DNA of 64,000 bases from Exophiala sp. HKRS030. Lineage: Eukaryota; Ascomycota; Eurotiomycetes; Chaetothyriales; Herpotrichiellaceae. The position numbers were made by a program, and so were the translations under genes. This document shows positions 1 to 11,242 of the stretch, piece after piece; the first letter of the stretch is position 1; the number at the start of each line of letters is the position of its first letter. The stretch lies in contig JAHWDD010000011.1 in assembly GCA_023897205.1 (NCBI GenBank), forward strand, positions 248,001 to 312,000. Direction: 5' to 3'. Below the pieces are notes generated by a model, which was not told the DNA's origin, ran no database searches, and worked only from the letters and a program-made list of their open reading frames with translations.

Positions 1-194
1 GCCGGTGAGCCAGATGGCGTTTTTACCGACACCCGCCGCGCGGTCATCTCAAAAAGCGTAGCCGGTGAGCTTGTCGCAACCGCGTTGCCACGGTACAAAG
101 AGTGACAAGCCAACTTTGGTTGTGTGAGACGCGACAATCCAGATTGACACTCGTGTCAAACTTGCTCTCCTTTGTCACGAACAACAATACGACA

Positions 195-1343
195 ATGGAT
201 AGCGACACCATGAGCGAACTTTCAGCCCCTGCCTCCCCTGTCTTGGATCATCCGCCTGATCACGACGAGAATGACACTGAGACCATGGGAGAGTACAAGC
301 AGAGACTGATTCATTGGATTGAACAGATGATGTTTGTGAGTGGAGAGACTGCCGAACCCAGCGCTGAGACAACATGGATGATCGAAGAGATTGTCAGAGA
401 GCAAGTTGTTGAGATGGTAAGTCTATATAGGTCTTGTGTACCCCCCTCCCTGACTAACATTTGGCAAGCTCACTCAAGCCACCGGCCTCGCCAATCGACG
501 TGGCTCCAAGACAATCTCCATCATCGACCTGATCTTCCAGATTCGTCACGACCGAGCAAAGGTCTCCCGACTCAAGACTTTCCTCTCCTGGAAAGACGTG
601 CGCAAGAACGTCAAGGATTCCGATGACAAAGGTGGCGGTGACGGTGCTGATGACTTTGACGAGGCATGCCACGTTCTCTCCCTTTCAGACTGCCCTCACT
701 AATGTGTTGATAGGCTGCCGGCGGTGTCAACCCTTCTGCTCCTCAAAAGACCACTGCCAACAAGAAGGCTCGATTGGTTCTGCCTTGGGAAGTCCAGTCC
801 TTCTACGCCGAGCAGGTTCCCGAACGTGAGGATGAAGAAGACGAGGAAGAAGAGGAGCAAAACGAGGCTACCCTCGCACGACTTGCTTCTGCTGACGAGC
901 GCACGAAGAACATGACCAAGGAGGAGTACGTGTACTGGTCTGACTGCCGTCAAGCTAGCTTCACCTTCCGCAAGGGAAAGAGATTCCGAGAGTGGGCCGG
1001 ATTTGGCACCGTCATCGATAGCAAACCGAACGACGACGTTGTTGATGTTCTCGGTTTCCTGACCTTCGAGGTCGTCCAGACACTCACCGAGGAGGCACTC
1101 AAGGTCAAGGCTATAGAAGACCAGGCAAACAAGAAGGCGAATGGCGGTCGTGGAGACCAGGAAGCTCTTAAGAAGAGAAAGCGAGCCGGCTGCAGCCTAT
1201 TCGAGATGCCCGAGGAAGGTCGCACGCCGGTCGAGCCGAAGCATGTCAGAGAGGCTTTCCGTCGTCTTCAAGTGATTCCAAACCGTTACAAGTTCATGCG
1301 ACGCGGGTATGCCGGCATGAGGACTCCCTTGAGACTGATCTGA
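195..1343 (+). CDS. SPT3: SAGA complex subunit Spt3
   Basis: Spt3 is the SAGA coactivator subunit that contacts TBP in the nucleus. Exons are 195-416, 469 to about 663 or 672, and 714-1343, giving about 348-351 residues, a normal length. The N-terminal half carries the TFIID-18-type histone fold (QMMFVSGE, then an IRHDRAKV helix and LSWKDVRKN). An acidic linker follows, then the second conserved half with [20 protein letters not shown]. The start at 195 is the ATG just before the conserved region; the longer open frame from 102 uses a non-ATG codon. Intron 1 (417-468) has GTAAGT, a CTAAC branch and AAG. Intron 2 ends at TAG 713, and its donor is either GC at 664 or GT at 673; both keep phase 0 and differ by three residues. 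Confidence 0.93.
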
Positions 1344-2120
1344 GGACGGTCAGCGTGAATGTTGATATGATTATGAGTTGTCAAGGTTTAACATGGGCAT
1401 ATCGTTACGATTGCGATTGCGCATGTAACGGGAGTTTGACGGTACGAGGACTCAATTGTGACTGATCTGGCGTGGTCAGCACATTTGTCGACAGGCGTTT
1501 AAGGAGGCGTCAAGGATCGGTGTTGTTTAAATTGCGGCGAAGATTCTTTTTCAAAAGATACCCTGTGTGATTATGAGAAACCCGGAATGATTCTAGAACT
1601 ATGAGTTTCAAGAACAATGCAAAACCCATTCAAACTTCTCTTCTCTTAGTTAGTTGTCCCTTTTTCTACCCAGATCCACTCTCTGTATCTGGCTGTGGAT
1701 GGAGAGAAGACCTAGGTACCCGAGGCGACCTTTGGGTCAGTATTTAGTGCTTGAGCCATTCGATAAGATGGATAAAGCCGCATGACTCGTTCCGTATAGA
1801 AATTGACCCCACACCCAGCGCCACCGAAACCGCAGGCATCGATACCCAACGGGGTCAAAAACCAATGCATGCAAGTCTTTGCGTTGGACTCGGAGTCATC
1901 TTTGTCTTGGGTACACGTAGACTATTTGCCCCGAGAGTATCACCTCCTTTCTGGTAAATTTGCATGCCCTTCAACTCCCGCCGAGTCTTTTCACCGGCGC
2001 AATTCATTCGGATTTTCGTCATTGTCAATCTCACAACCTATATCACTGCCCAAGCCTACCTAGGAGCCACACGCAACAGAACTCCTCCGGCTTCTAGTTC
2101 CATTTCTACCGACGATCACG
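1344..2120. other. Intergenic, no gene recognised
   Basis: This stretch holds the 3' flank of SPT3 and the promoter and 5' leader of the next gene. Only short overlapping open frames occur and none resembles a protein family. Confidence 0.6.
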
Positions 2121-2804
2121 ATGGGGGGCAAGAAAGGCGGCGAGAACACCAAGAAAGCCGTGGGCAACGCACGCAAGGCTGACGCCGCCGCCGCCAAACA
2201 AGCCGCCCAGGATGCCAAGGTCGCCGCGGTCGAGGACGACAAGTGGTCCAAGGGCTCCAAGGACAACAAGAGGAAAGAGGATGCCGAACGAAAGGCAGCA
2301 GAAGCCAAGGCGAAAAAGGCCGAACGAGACGCCATGCTAGCGGAAGAAGAAAAGTCACAGAGGTCGACGGGTAAAGGCGCGAACAAAAAGACGGCCGAGA
2401 AGAAGACGAGGGGCACACTCGATTTGGGCCAGCTCGACGGCGAACCGAGCGGTGGTGGTGGCAAGTCGGCGGCGGCACTCAACGCGTCGGGTATCGACAA
2501 TGCCCTCGACGCCCTGAGCCTGACGGGGTCGAGCAACGAGCACAAATTGGACAGGCACCCCGAGCGACGGTTCGCGGCGGCGTACAAGGCGTACGAAGAG
2601 CGGAGGCTGCCGGAGGTTGCTCTCGAGCACCCCGGGCTACGGAAACAGCAGCGCATCGAGATCGTGAGGAAGGAGTTTGAAAAGAGCGAGGAGAACCCCT
2701 TCAACCAGGTCGGCAACGTGAGGTACGACGCCAGCAAGGAGCAACTGGCGGATGCGAAACGGCAGATCCGTGACGGCGTCGAGAAGAGATTGGCCGAGAA
2801 ATAA
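2121..2804 (+). CDS. CCDC124/Lso2-like ribosome-associated protein (DUF1014)
   Basis: Single-exon gene of 227 residues, matching the usual length of CCDC124. The N-terminal half is a highly charged Lys/Ala/Glu-rich coiled coil starting MGGKKGGENTKKA. The C-terminal half has the conserved HPERRFAAAYKAYEERRLPE and HPGLRKQQ blocks and ends with an NPFNQV segment. In yeast and mammals the family (Lso2/CCDC124) binds the ribosomal A site near the intersubunit interface and protects idle ribosomes; the same role here is inferred from family. The ATG at 2121 sits in a purine-rich context and begins the conserved region. A long open frame on the opposite strand is a by-product of the Ala/Lys-rich codons. 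Confidence 0.88.
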   Translation: MGGKKGGENTKKAVGNARKADAAAAKQAAQDAKVAAVEDDKWSKGSKDNKRKEDAERKAAEAKAKKAERDAMLAEEEKSQRSTGKGANKKTAEKKTRGTLDLGQLDGEPSGGGGKSAAALNASGIDNALDALSLTGSSNEHKLDRHPERRFAAAYKAYEERRLPEVALEHPGLRKQQRIEIVRKEFEKSEENPFNQVGNVRYDASKEQLADAKRQIRDGVEKRLAEK

Positions 2805-3570
2805 AGATCACACTCCTCTCGCCTGAAGGGCTGGAGACAATTCACGATTGGACGCTGGGTTTTTTCTTTCTGTCTCTGTATCTGACTCGGCTCGGATCGC
2901 CGACTGCGAGACTAATGTTGGTGGAACATTTGAGACAGGATGATCTCATCAAGCGCAATGGATCTCCTGACCTGGGCCGAACCTTCTGTGGATGGACAAT
3001 GGTATGTGCAGTATCTACATCACAATGGCCGAGCTGAGCAGCAGCATGAATGGTGGTAATACATACTAGGAGATCTAGGATGATCCATGCTTGGATGGTC
3101 TCAGACTGTACACCAAATTTCATCCTGAGATAAACGACTCTCGACTCATACGGGGCTCCGTTGGGTGTGATCTGCCACAAGCGATATCAACCATGAAGGG
3201 ACATTTTCGTACGTGCGAGACCATTCGCCTCGATCATTGTTTTTCGCAGGTCTATTTCTCTCGCCACTATTTAATAGTTCGGTGTAGCTTGAGAGACATA
3301 GATATACCTACGTATCAGCCAAACATCGACTCTTTTTTACTGTATTTTCAATCCTCATGCTATACTCTATATTGTCCGCATCTACGATGTCTCGCGCCGA
3401 TGCCTGCAATCGATTCAGCCCCCTCGTACAACAGAAACGGGATATGACAAGCCTTGTCTAACCTCTCAGGAAAATTCACAAATCTGGTAGAAAACAACTA
3501 CTCAGATCCGACTCGTATCGACATTTCTGACAGACCTCAAATCACACACCAATCTACTACCACATCTAAT
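2805..3570. other. Intergenic, convergent 3' flanks
   Basis: This lies between the 3' ends of the Lso2-like gene (+) and the RNase gene (-). It is AT-richer than the genes, and no coding signal or recognisable element was seen. Confidence 0.55.
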
Positions 3571-4181
3571 TCAAGGTTGGTCCCCTTGACACTCGACAAA
3601 GTTATCACCACTTGCACCAGTATGTGTGACAACCAAGGCGAGTGTTCCCTCCTATCATTACGCATGGTGTGTTGGTTAGTGTTCCATTTTTGAGAAAACC
3701 CACAGGACTTGTTCTGATCTCCCCCGCCCCCCCCTACCCCGTGACAAGAGAGGGAGAAAGAAAAGAAATGAGATATACACTGAACAAAAGTACTTACATC
3801 GTTGAAGACGACCCTGTCCGCTCCGGGGGATCCACCCGAGTAGACCTCGTAGCTACTCAGGATGGGGAACTCGTACCAAGGTCCGGAGACTGAAATGTCG
3901 AAGCCTTCGCGGTCGTCGAATTCGTGGGGGTAGTCGTTGTCGCCGAGGGTGTCGCCGGATTGGTGAAGACTAAAACCCTTTTGGACGGCGGCGTCGATAT
4001 CTTCTTGCCAGTAGCACGTGGAGCCGCAGGTGTCCACGCACGACTGACGGCGGGCAAGAGTGTCGGGCGTGAAGGATCGAGGGTACAATGAAGGCGTGGT
4101 GCGTGCGTGAAGGATGGGTTTGGGGGCGGCCAGGGCCACAGCAGGGAGAAGAGCCAACAGAAGGGACGTCGGGAAATGCAT
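3571..4181 (-). CDS. Secreted guanyl-specific ribonuclease, RNase N1/T1 family
   Basis: Two exons on the minus strand, 4181-3798 and 3651-3571, give 154 residues. The intron (3797-3652) begins GTAAGT and ends GATAG. A hydrophobic signal peptide follows the ATG (MHFPTSLLLALLPAVALAA), then a propeptide-like stretch and the mature domain with paired cysteines. All T1-type active-site positions are present: the YPHEF tyrosine and histidine, the glutamate in WYEFPI, the arginine in GADRVVF, and the histidine in VTHTGASG, which lies in exon 2. The family cleaves single-stranded RNA 3' of guanosine outside the cell. Reading through the intron would give a wrong C-terminus lacking the last catalytic histidine, so the splice is well supported. 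Confidence 0.9.
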
Positions 4182-5244
4182 GGTGTTTTGGTCGATTTTA
4201 TACCTTCTCAGCAGAAGTTGACGTCGAGGGTTGGGTTGCTTTGACCTGGAGAGAGGACAGGATTGTATGAGGTTGGGAGACACCTTCGGCCTCTTATATA
4301 CAGCACTATAAGTCCGTGAAGGACCTCGGTAGAAGGCAACCCACCTACCTATCGTTTCGCTCGCTCCTTCATAATTCGTATCGTGCTCTGTCTCTCCAGA
4401 GAGAGAGTGTGTGTTGTGTGTGCTGCTGATGAGGAAGGGATCCGCATGGCATCCCTTTCATCTTCCAGAATCAACCCCATCCTATCCCATGCACATTCGA
4501 TGCTGTAGAACATGCATCGCGTCCCTACCTACTCTGGACAGGATCGACGTAGGTAGTACACAGCGGGATCTCCGTCTTCAGGTCCATTCGCAACCTGAGT
4601 GGCTCGCTCGTTTCGAAAGCAGGATACAATATTTCACCCCAGTCTGGCGCTTGCGGAAGAGGTCGCATCAAGGAACAGCACAGGTTAGCGACAAGCTTTT
4701 CGGCTTGAGATGGCTTGCGTCTCAGGGCGATCTCGTCAACCTGCCCTATCAAGGTCAAGATGTGAAGCACGACGACGAGGGGAGTTGCCGACGAAGTCGG
4801 GGAGAGATAGATCGTCCTGCTCCACCCCCTTCCGAGGAAGCCTCGTCGCGAGTCGATTGGCTCGAAGCACAACTACACAATTTACGCCAGGACTGTCAGG
4901 TTCCCGGGCGATACCTACGAGTAGCTTGATACGATTACACGACTGGCTACTAAGGGTTGCCTGAGGTTGTAGAAATGTAACATGACACGGCAAACAGCCT
5001 CGTTTTCGTGTCCGATCAGCCTTTGATGCATGAAGCCTGGAAAACATGAGACCTGTGACACCTTTCAAATCTTGGTCACTTTATCATAATTTATCCAGTT
5101 GTTCATTACAAAGTCACTTGTACCATCAACTGTACTTTGCTAATAACCTGCTGAAAAAGCTTGTCCCCAGTACTCCGTACTAGAGTATATACCCAATGGT
5201 CTTCCAAGATTCGCGCACCTGTGTTCCAGGACAACAACATTCCT
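4182..5244. other. Intergenic, no gene recognised
   Basis: This holds the promoter of the RNase gene and the 3' flank of PEX7. Open frames of up to 172 codons exist on both strands but have no recognisable domain and no consistent start. A GTACTCCGTAC-type motif lies at 5171-5180. Confidence 0.5.
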
Positions 5245-6316
5245 CTACTGGTGCATGACGGTTCGTACATCCCACACGCATAGTCTTTCGTCCCATCCGC
5301 AACTGGCCGCCCATCCTTCACTGCCGAAAAGGCACCAGTCGACGCCGGTTGCGAACTCGGTATGTCTTCCCATCTGTCCGAGTTCTCGAGCCGGGCCGCC
5401 CGGATCACCGCCGTCCGTCCACACTCGACATGTCATATCGTAGCTGGCACTCAGCAGCAAGTCCGGCAGGTGCGGACTCCATGCAACCTTCCGTACGGCG
5501 TAGGCGTGGCCCTGTAACAGCTGCAAGGGCCCTTTGGGTTGCCGGATGTCAAATGTTCGAATGATTCTGTCAACTCCTGCCGTGGCCACGATGGTGCCTC
5601 GGTACTTGTTCCAGTCGTGTGTGAGGGCCTCCGAGGGTGGGAATGTCGGTTGGAGTTTAGCGACACCCGTCGACAAAAGGGGAGCGTGTATTGGTATTTG
5701 CATTGTGAGATGGTTGCTTGCGCTCGCCGGTGTCCTGAGGTCCCACACACGCAGGTGGCTATCTGAGCAGACCGCGCTGAGCATCCCGTCCGTGTGCGGA
5801 CTCCATTGGGTACTGTACGTGCAGGAATGGGTGGGCAGTGTCAAAAGGCTCTGCTGCCGTTCGGGATTCCATATCTTCACTGATCCGTCCCACGATGAAG
5901 AGGCGAAGGTGGCTTTCGAGGTGAGATTCCAGCTGCAGGAAAACGCTTCTCGGGAATGTTCTTGAAATGTGGCTATGGGAAATTCGGGGCCGAGGGAGAC
6001 ATCGTAGAGTCGTAGAGAACCGTCGCCGGAGGATGTCAGAACGTGACATGAATGAGCTTCGGAGTGCGTCACATCGTATAGCGCATCTTGGGTGGGATAA
6101 CTACACGGATCAGCCTTGGTGACATTTTATCGAGACAAAGTCCTCTTCCTACCTCTTCAAAGGCACAATGCCCTGCGGTGTCAACTCTAGAATGAACAGT
6201 CGTCCGTTGCCGACCAGACCATAGTTGGCCGATGCCGCTACGGCGATGCGATTGTCAAAGAAGGGTGAATACTTGACTGCATAGCCTTGAAAGCCCTGTG
6301 TGCGGTACTCTAGCAT
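5245..6316 (-). CDS. PEX7: Peroxin-7, PTS2 receptor
   Basis: Exons 6316-6153 and 6100-5245 give 339 residues. The intron is 6152-6101 (donor GTAGGA, acceptor GTGTAG, phase 2). Pex7 is a WD40 propeller that carries PTS2-bearing enzymes from cytosol to peroxisome. The N-terminus (MLEYRTQGFQGYAVKYSPF, then NGRLFILEL) and the repeats with SWDGSVKIW, DSHLRVWDLR, VDRIIRTFDIRQP, YDMTCRVW and WDERLCVWDVRT are typical of the family. The first exon is needed for the first blade. The gene is divergent from the AlkB gene across about 400 bases. It is the only recognised PTS2-pathway gene here; the peroxisomal hydratase at 53.7 kb uses PTS1 instead. Confidence 0.94.
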
Positions 6317-6725
6317 GGCGAGTATGGATTGATGAGACGCCTGTAGTCTGGTATCCTGATGCAGCAGTCACACATCATGCGCCAGTCTATTCTGTATGGA
6401 TTGAGGGGTTTGAAGTCGCCAAAAATGTTTCCCTGGTATCATGCATCGACACAACGTTGTTGCTCGCCGTGGTAGTCAAGGATGAAGCAGCTCAAAGTGG
6501 ACGAAGATGTATGACTGGAGATGCCGAGGTTTCGCCCCCCGCGTATCAACAATTCCGACTGCGTACTGCATATCGACGTTTACTCGACATTATTAAGATC
6601 CCACGACGCCACTCTCCATTCGACAGTTTCACAGCAACTCGAGCTACTAACACGATCTTTGGTCAAAGCATAGATGATGGCACCAAGCAGAGGTTCTTCT
6701 GTATCTATTGTTTTGGTCTTCCAAT
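6317..6725. promoter_or_regulatory. Shared divergent promoter region of PEX7 and the AlkB gene
   Basis: About 400 bases between two divergent starts. No specific operator was recognised. Confidence 0.4.
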
Positions 6726-8117
6726 ATGGATGCCTTCGTCTCTCGCAAACGACGACGCGTCTCGTCGCCGACACAGGATGAGACTCAGACCGCGCCCTCT
6801 AAACTTCCAGCACCTTGTTTACACGAAGATGAAGAGGAGGATTCAACAGATGTCAAACTAGCTATTCTATCCTCTCTTCACCCAGACAGGACGCATGATG
6901 ATCTTCTCGAAATCCTCCTCTGTCATGACGGCTCAGTCGAACTCGCTCTAGATTCCCTGTCCACAACCAAGTCGCCAGCAAAGCGCAGACATACGACACC
7001 AGGCCTGCAGAGCGCCCTTCCGTTCCCGTCTACGGGCAATAAATCTCCTTCGAAGCAGCAGTTGACGAAAAAGGGCAAGACGTTACATCTTTACACTCCC
7101 GAAGACATTGCCAACCACACACCTTGCTCCGTCGTCCATAACTTCCTCCCGCCTGATCTAGCCAATGCCCTGCTCGAAGAACTTCTTGCCGAAGTCCCAA
7201 GCTACGAATCGATCTCGTTCAAAATCTTCGATAACGTCGTCAAATCGCCCCATACAGCCTGTTTTTATGTCGACTCCCTCGCCGACCTCCAGCGTCAACG
7301 ATCCGAATATTACTACAATGGCAATGATCTGGGCGATATTCGCCAGATTCTCCCCGTTATGCAGCAGGTGAAGGTCCTCGTCCGGGACGCAGTCAATGAA
7401 CAAATAGCCATACGGATTCGTGATTTCTATGTCGACGGCAAGAAACTCAAATATCAATCTCCACAAACCTGGCAGCCCAACGCGGCATTCGTCAATTGTT
7501 ACGACGGAGGCGCTCAGCATGTAGGTTACCACTCTGATCAGCTCTCCTACCTCGGCCCCAGGGCTGTGATAGGGAGTCTATCCCTTGGTGTGGCGCGAGA
7601 ATTTCGCGTGCGCAAGATCGTACCCAAAGACGAGGAAAATCCGGATTTGGCAGCGGATGTCTCTGGTCAGATTGCGATTCACCTGCCTCACAATTCGCTA
7701 CTGGTCATGCACGCCGAGATGCAAGAGGAATGGAAGCATAGTATTGCACCAGCAGCGGTTGTCACGCCACATCCTGTTGCGGCCAACAAAAGAATCAACA
7801 TAACCTATCGCTGGTACAGGGAGGAGTTTCGGCCAAAGTACATCCCCAAATGTCGGTGCAAGGTCCCGTGCGTACTGAAGGTGGTGCAAAAGCAGAAGGC
7901 CAATAGAGGACGGTATATGTGGATGTGCCAGGTTGGTAATAAGCCTGGAGGGGGCGAAGGGTGTGGTTATTTTGAGTGGGCGAAGTTCACGGATGATGGG
8001 GTTCCTTTGGGTTGGAAGGCTCCGGATCAAGTCGAAGGTGACATTGCGGACGTCTCCTCGGACCTGACTAGAAATCGAGGAGAGGATGCAGACAGCAGTA
8101 TCGATGAGAGCAGATGA
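6726..8117 (+). CDS. AlkB-family 2OG/Fe(II) dioxygenase with CUE and GRF zinc-finger domains
   Basis: Single exon of 463 residues from the ATG at 6726; the open frame extends six codons upstream without an ATG. Residues about 40-80 look like a CUE ubiquitin-binding domain (DVKLAILSSLHPDRTHDDLL, then a Val-Glu-Leu-Ala helix). Residues about 135-365 are the AlkB dioxygenase fold, with the iron ligands His and Asp in HVGYHSD (about 269 and 271), His in EWKHSIAP (about 338), and arginines in KRINITYR that bind 2-oxoglutarate. The C-terminus (about 375-425) is a GRF-type zinc finger with CRCKVPC and a later GCGYFEW. AlkB enzymes remove alkyl lesions from DNA or RNA bases by oxidation; ALKBH2/3-like DNA repair is the best guess. 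Substrate preference is not visible. Confidence 0.88.
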   Translation: MDAFVSRKRRRVSSPTQDETQTAPSKLPAPCLHEDEEEDSTDVKLAILSSLHPDRTHDDLLEILLCHDGSVELALDSLSTTKSPAKRRHTTPGLQSALPFPSTGNKSPSKQQLTKKGKTLHLYTPEDIANHTPCSVVHNFLPPDLANALLEELLAEVPSYESISFKIFDNVVKSPHTACFYVDSLADLQRQRSEYYYNGNDLGDIRQILPVMQQVKVLVRDAVNEQIAIRIRDFYVDGKKLKYQSPQTWQPNAAFVNCYDGGAQHVGYHSDQLSYLGPRAVIGSLSLGVAREFRVRKIVPKDEENPDLAADVSGQIAIHLPHNSLLVMHAEMQEEWKHSIAPAAVVTPHPVAANKRINITYRWYREEFRPKYIPKCRCKVPCVLKVVQKQKANRGRYMWMCQVGNKPGGGEGCGYFEWAKFTDDGVPLGWKAPDQVEGDIADVSSDLTRNRGEDADSSIDESR

Positions 8118-8201
8118 GAAATTCATTCCATTCATGAACATAGTTTATACAAAGTATCGATGCAATCGCGGGTATCACCCCTAACAAAAGGACCAATCTT
8201 C

Positions 8202-10696
8202 TCAGGTCAATAGCAAGATAGTACGACTCTCACGGAGGACAGTGCTCCACGAGACGTCATTCTCGCCGGCGTCGCGCCTCCTCCAGACTTCACGAGCGAC
8301 GACTTCGGCTGCTTCGGCATTCTTGAAGCCCGCCCAACTGGCGTGCCTCATGCAGAGAATCGCTCGGTGGCGCAGGTCATCGCCCAGGGCTTCACAAGCC
8401 GCTATAAAGCTCGGCCACACGGTCGTACCGAGTCGGACGCCCATGAAGAAGCGGTCCTTGCTCGCCTGGTGGCTTTCCAGGTTGCTCAGGATGCTCTCGA
8501 CGTAGTGCTGTAGGATGATCGGGTTGGTGCCTCTCACGAACCGGAAAAAATAGACCAGCAGGGCGTGGTGCATCGCCGTCCCCATGTGCGATCGCATTAT
8601 CTGTGACGCGTTATTGTTGTTTTCGGTGTTCACGATGTCGGTGGTGGTGATTATTACATCACTGCTCGTCGGTTCTGCTGATGAAGATGATGTCGTCGTC
8701 GTCGTGGTATCCCGGACATTGGGGACTTGGAACCTGCAAATGTCATTTTCGAGTGCCGCGGCCGCTGCGACTATCGAGGGTGGCATCGCCGGGGGAGCCG
8801 TACCGTGCAGTTCGGGCGGGTCAATGTCTGCAATAAGATTGTTCGTCCTGGCTATGAGGCGCATCAAAGAGCCTGGTATACCGTACAGTTCGTAAAACGT
8901 CTCTTCTTCGGGTCCCGTCAGGCCTAGATCCGACATGGTCTGGAGGTTCAATGCCACCGTGGCCGAGTGCGAAAATGTGTCCTGGGGAATCTGCTTCACC
9001 ATCTCGACGTGTTCGGGGAACAAGGCGTGCTTGTCGAGGGTCTCCAGGTACTGATCACGGGTCTGGACGAACGTGGTCTGTTCAATGATTCGAATGTAGG
9101 AGAAAATCCGATGTAGCTGGAGAGCCTTGTCTGAGAACCTTCGTTTGGTTCGTCCGATCCGATTGACAATATCTTCACACTGGAGAATGAAGAAGCGAGC
9201 ATCCCACGGATCACCACTGATAATCTGTAAAAATGAATCAGCAAAGTAATTTTTTTCTTTCTTCAAATGAAACCGAACGACTTGACAAGAAGGGGGCCGC
9301 TGACTTACCCCAGTACATATAAGGCTCATGGCACCCACGAACAGCTCCTTGTATTTGACTTTGATCGTGGGATCGGACACCATGGCTTGAAGGCATTTAC
9401 GGAACGCGGTGCGAGCTATGTCGCGGAATTTGAGTGCTTGAGAGCCCCAGTATCGTGCATTCGATGACCCTTCGGGGTGAGCTCCCGATGAAGAGGACTG
9501 ATGATGATGATGGTTGTTTTGTTGAACGCCTGTAGAAGAAGAAGACTCGTATAGCGAGCTCAAGTGGTAACAGGTCAGGGACAGTAGACTGTACAAAAGT
9601 GATACCCGGGCGAACCCCGACTGCCCCATGATGTCGAGTTCGCCATATGCGGTCAACGCGCACGGCACATGGATTCCACGATACGGAGCCTTGTTGTTCG
9701 GCAAAAGTGACAATGAGTCGATGACATGGCTGGTGTAGTGCGACAACAAGAAGCGCACGTTGTACGGGAGGTATGGCGAGCCATTGGGTAAGGATGTGGC
9801 CGAGGGATGTCCGTAGAAGCTGCTCAGTCCGCTTGTTGGGTCAGGAATGAGGTATTTGTCGACGACATTATCAAGACACGCATGCTTATCATCAGAAGAG
9901 GAAAGAACCCCATATGCACCGGGCAGAAAAGCGTGCTCGAATCCGAGGGATGAGGATTTGTCGATGCTCGAAAAAGTTTCTCCAGCATCGAATCCCAGGA
10001 AGTCTGGCGTGAATACTTCATTCAGGAAAGCTTTGTCGGATAATGAAGAGTACCAGTCATCGTTCGAGGACCACAATCCAGCGCTCAGTTCATTGCTGGG
10101 TGATGGAGATCCGGCCGAGACATGCCGCTGACTTGCGACGCCAGACTCCATGGACAGAGTCGGGCAAAAGACAGAGAATGGGCCTTCGATGATCTGCCAG
10201 TGCCGTTGACGGTCGAAGTTGACTTCTAATTCTCTGATCCGACCTTCCAAAGCCTCGAGCACGTCATCAACCTGGGCAAATGATTGACTTGACTGTAGGA
10301 GTTGCTGAACCAGGTCATCAGAGAATTGCAGTCCGGACCGAGCTGTTCACACATCTCTCGTCAGTAAACGAGTAACGACCACCAACTTTGGGGGGGAACC
10401 TGGGACCGAAAGAGGCCAGGTCAGACCAGCACCAACAACGTACTACCGAAGATATCCGTCCGAACTCGGCGGACCTCATCACCATCAGTTGCGCCTTTGG
10501 TCTTGCTGTCGCGCTGACCGGGCTGCCATCCGGGTAACCAGTGTAGCTGGATGGAAAAGCCAGGGCACGTCAAGCCCAGCCTGAGGCAATTGTTGCAATT
10601 CGGCTCGGTCAGGTCGCATTTTACCTTTCTCCGCCTACACTCGAGACAAGAGGTGAAGGTTCGCGACCGCGCCTTGGGCTGCCTCGCAAGGGGCAT
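8202..10696 (-). CDS. Zn2Cys6 fungal transcription factor
   Basis: Three exons on the minus strand, 10696-10447, 10342-9309 and 9224-8202, give 768 residues. Introns are 10446-10343 (GTAGTA/ACAG) and 9308-9225 (GTAAGT/ACAG); the latter keeps frame if retained but adds an unlikely basic insert. Residues 17-44 form the binuclear zinc cluster CX2CX6CX6CX2CX6C (CLECRRRKVKC, then CNNC and LTC). A leucine-rich helix after the first intron may dimerise. The rest fits the fungal-specific regulatory domain, with a Ser/Thr/Asn-rich low-complexity stretch near residues 590-640. Targets are unknown. The position next to an aminopeptidase, an NCS1 permease and a hydantoinase hints at nitrogen-source control, but this is inference only. 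Confidence 0.87.
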
Positions 10697-11242
10697 CGGG
10701 GGAGAGCGAGAGACGGTCTCATCCCATCATCACGTGTGTGCGCCGAGTTCGATCATCTAGATGGGGGGTCAGGAGGTGAGGAAGTGGTAAGTCAGTAATA
10801 AATGGTGAATAATGGGAAGGCCTCGGCGACAGAGCGTTCCTTATCTAACAAGTGCCTATCGAGCACGATCTCGAAGCGGGTCCGCCCCAGGCCCGTGTCT
10901 CCCCACAATTACGGAGTAGGTGCTATCGAGAAAGTGCGTCCCAGGTGTATCTTGGCCGGCGCTGATGGCCGTGGAGACAGTACCGATAGTGGCAACCAAA
11001 CCCTTGGGGGACCCTTGACCTCCACGTTTTACACCTTTAGTTACTGTACTGTACCTTCGCCACCATCCCATGGGCAGTCCTCGCCGAGACAATGAGTTCG
11101 AGGCCTTTGCCAATCACGCTACCAAACTTACAAGATCAAGTGAGCCTTGTACGGCCCGTGGTCGACTTTACTCGTACAAGTCCTGCAAGATCACCAAGTC
11201 ACAGAGACGAGTTCGTCATTCATTCAATGATCCAACGACGCC
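10697..11242. promoter_or_regulatory. Divergent promoter region between regulator and aminopeptidase
   Basis: About 550 bases between two divergent starts. Short upstream ATGs occur before the aminopeptidase start, including 11092 and 11234; the second opens a 13-codon frame overlapping the true start. No clear operator was recognised. Confidence 0.4.

Noticed and set aside
2060..2845. Minus-strand open frame of 261 codons opposite the Lso2-like gene
   Set aside because: It is a mirror of Ala/Lys/Glu-rich codons of the real gene; composition is low complexity with no family resemblance.
4411..4929. Plus-strand open frame of 172 codons between RNase and PEX7
   Set aside because: No recognisable domain, no good start context and no splice partner; treated as chance.
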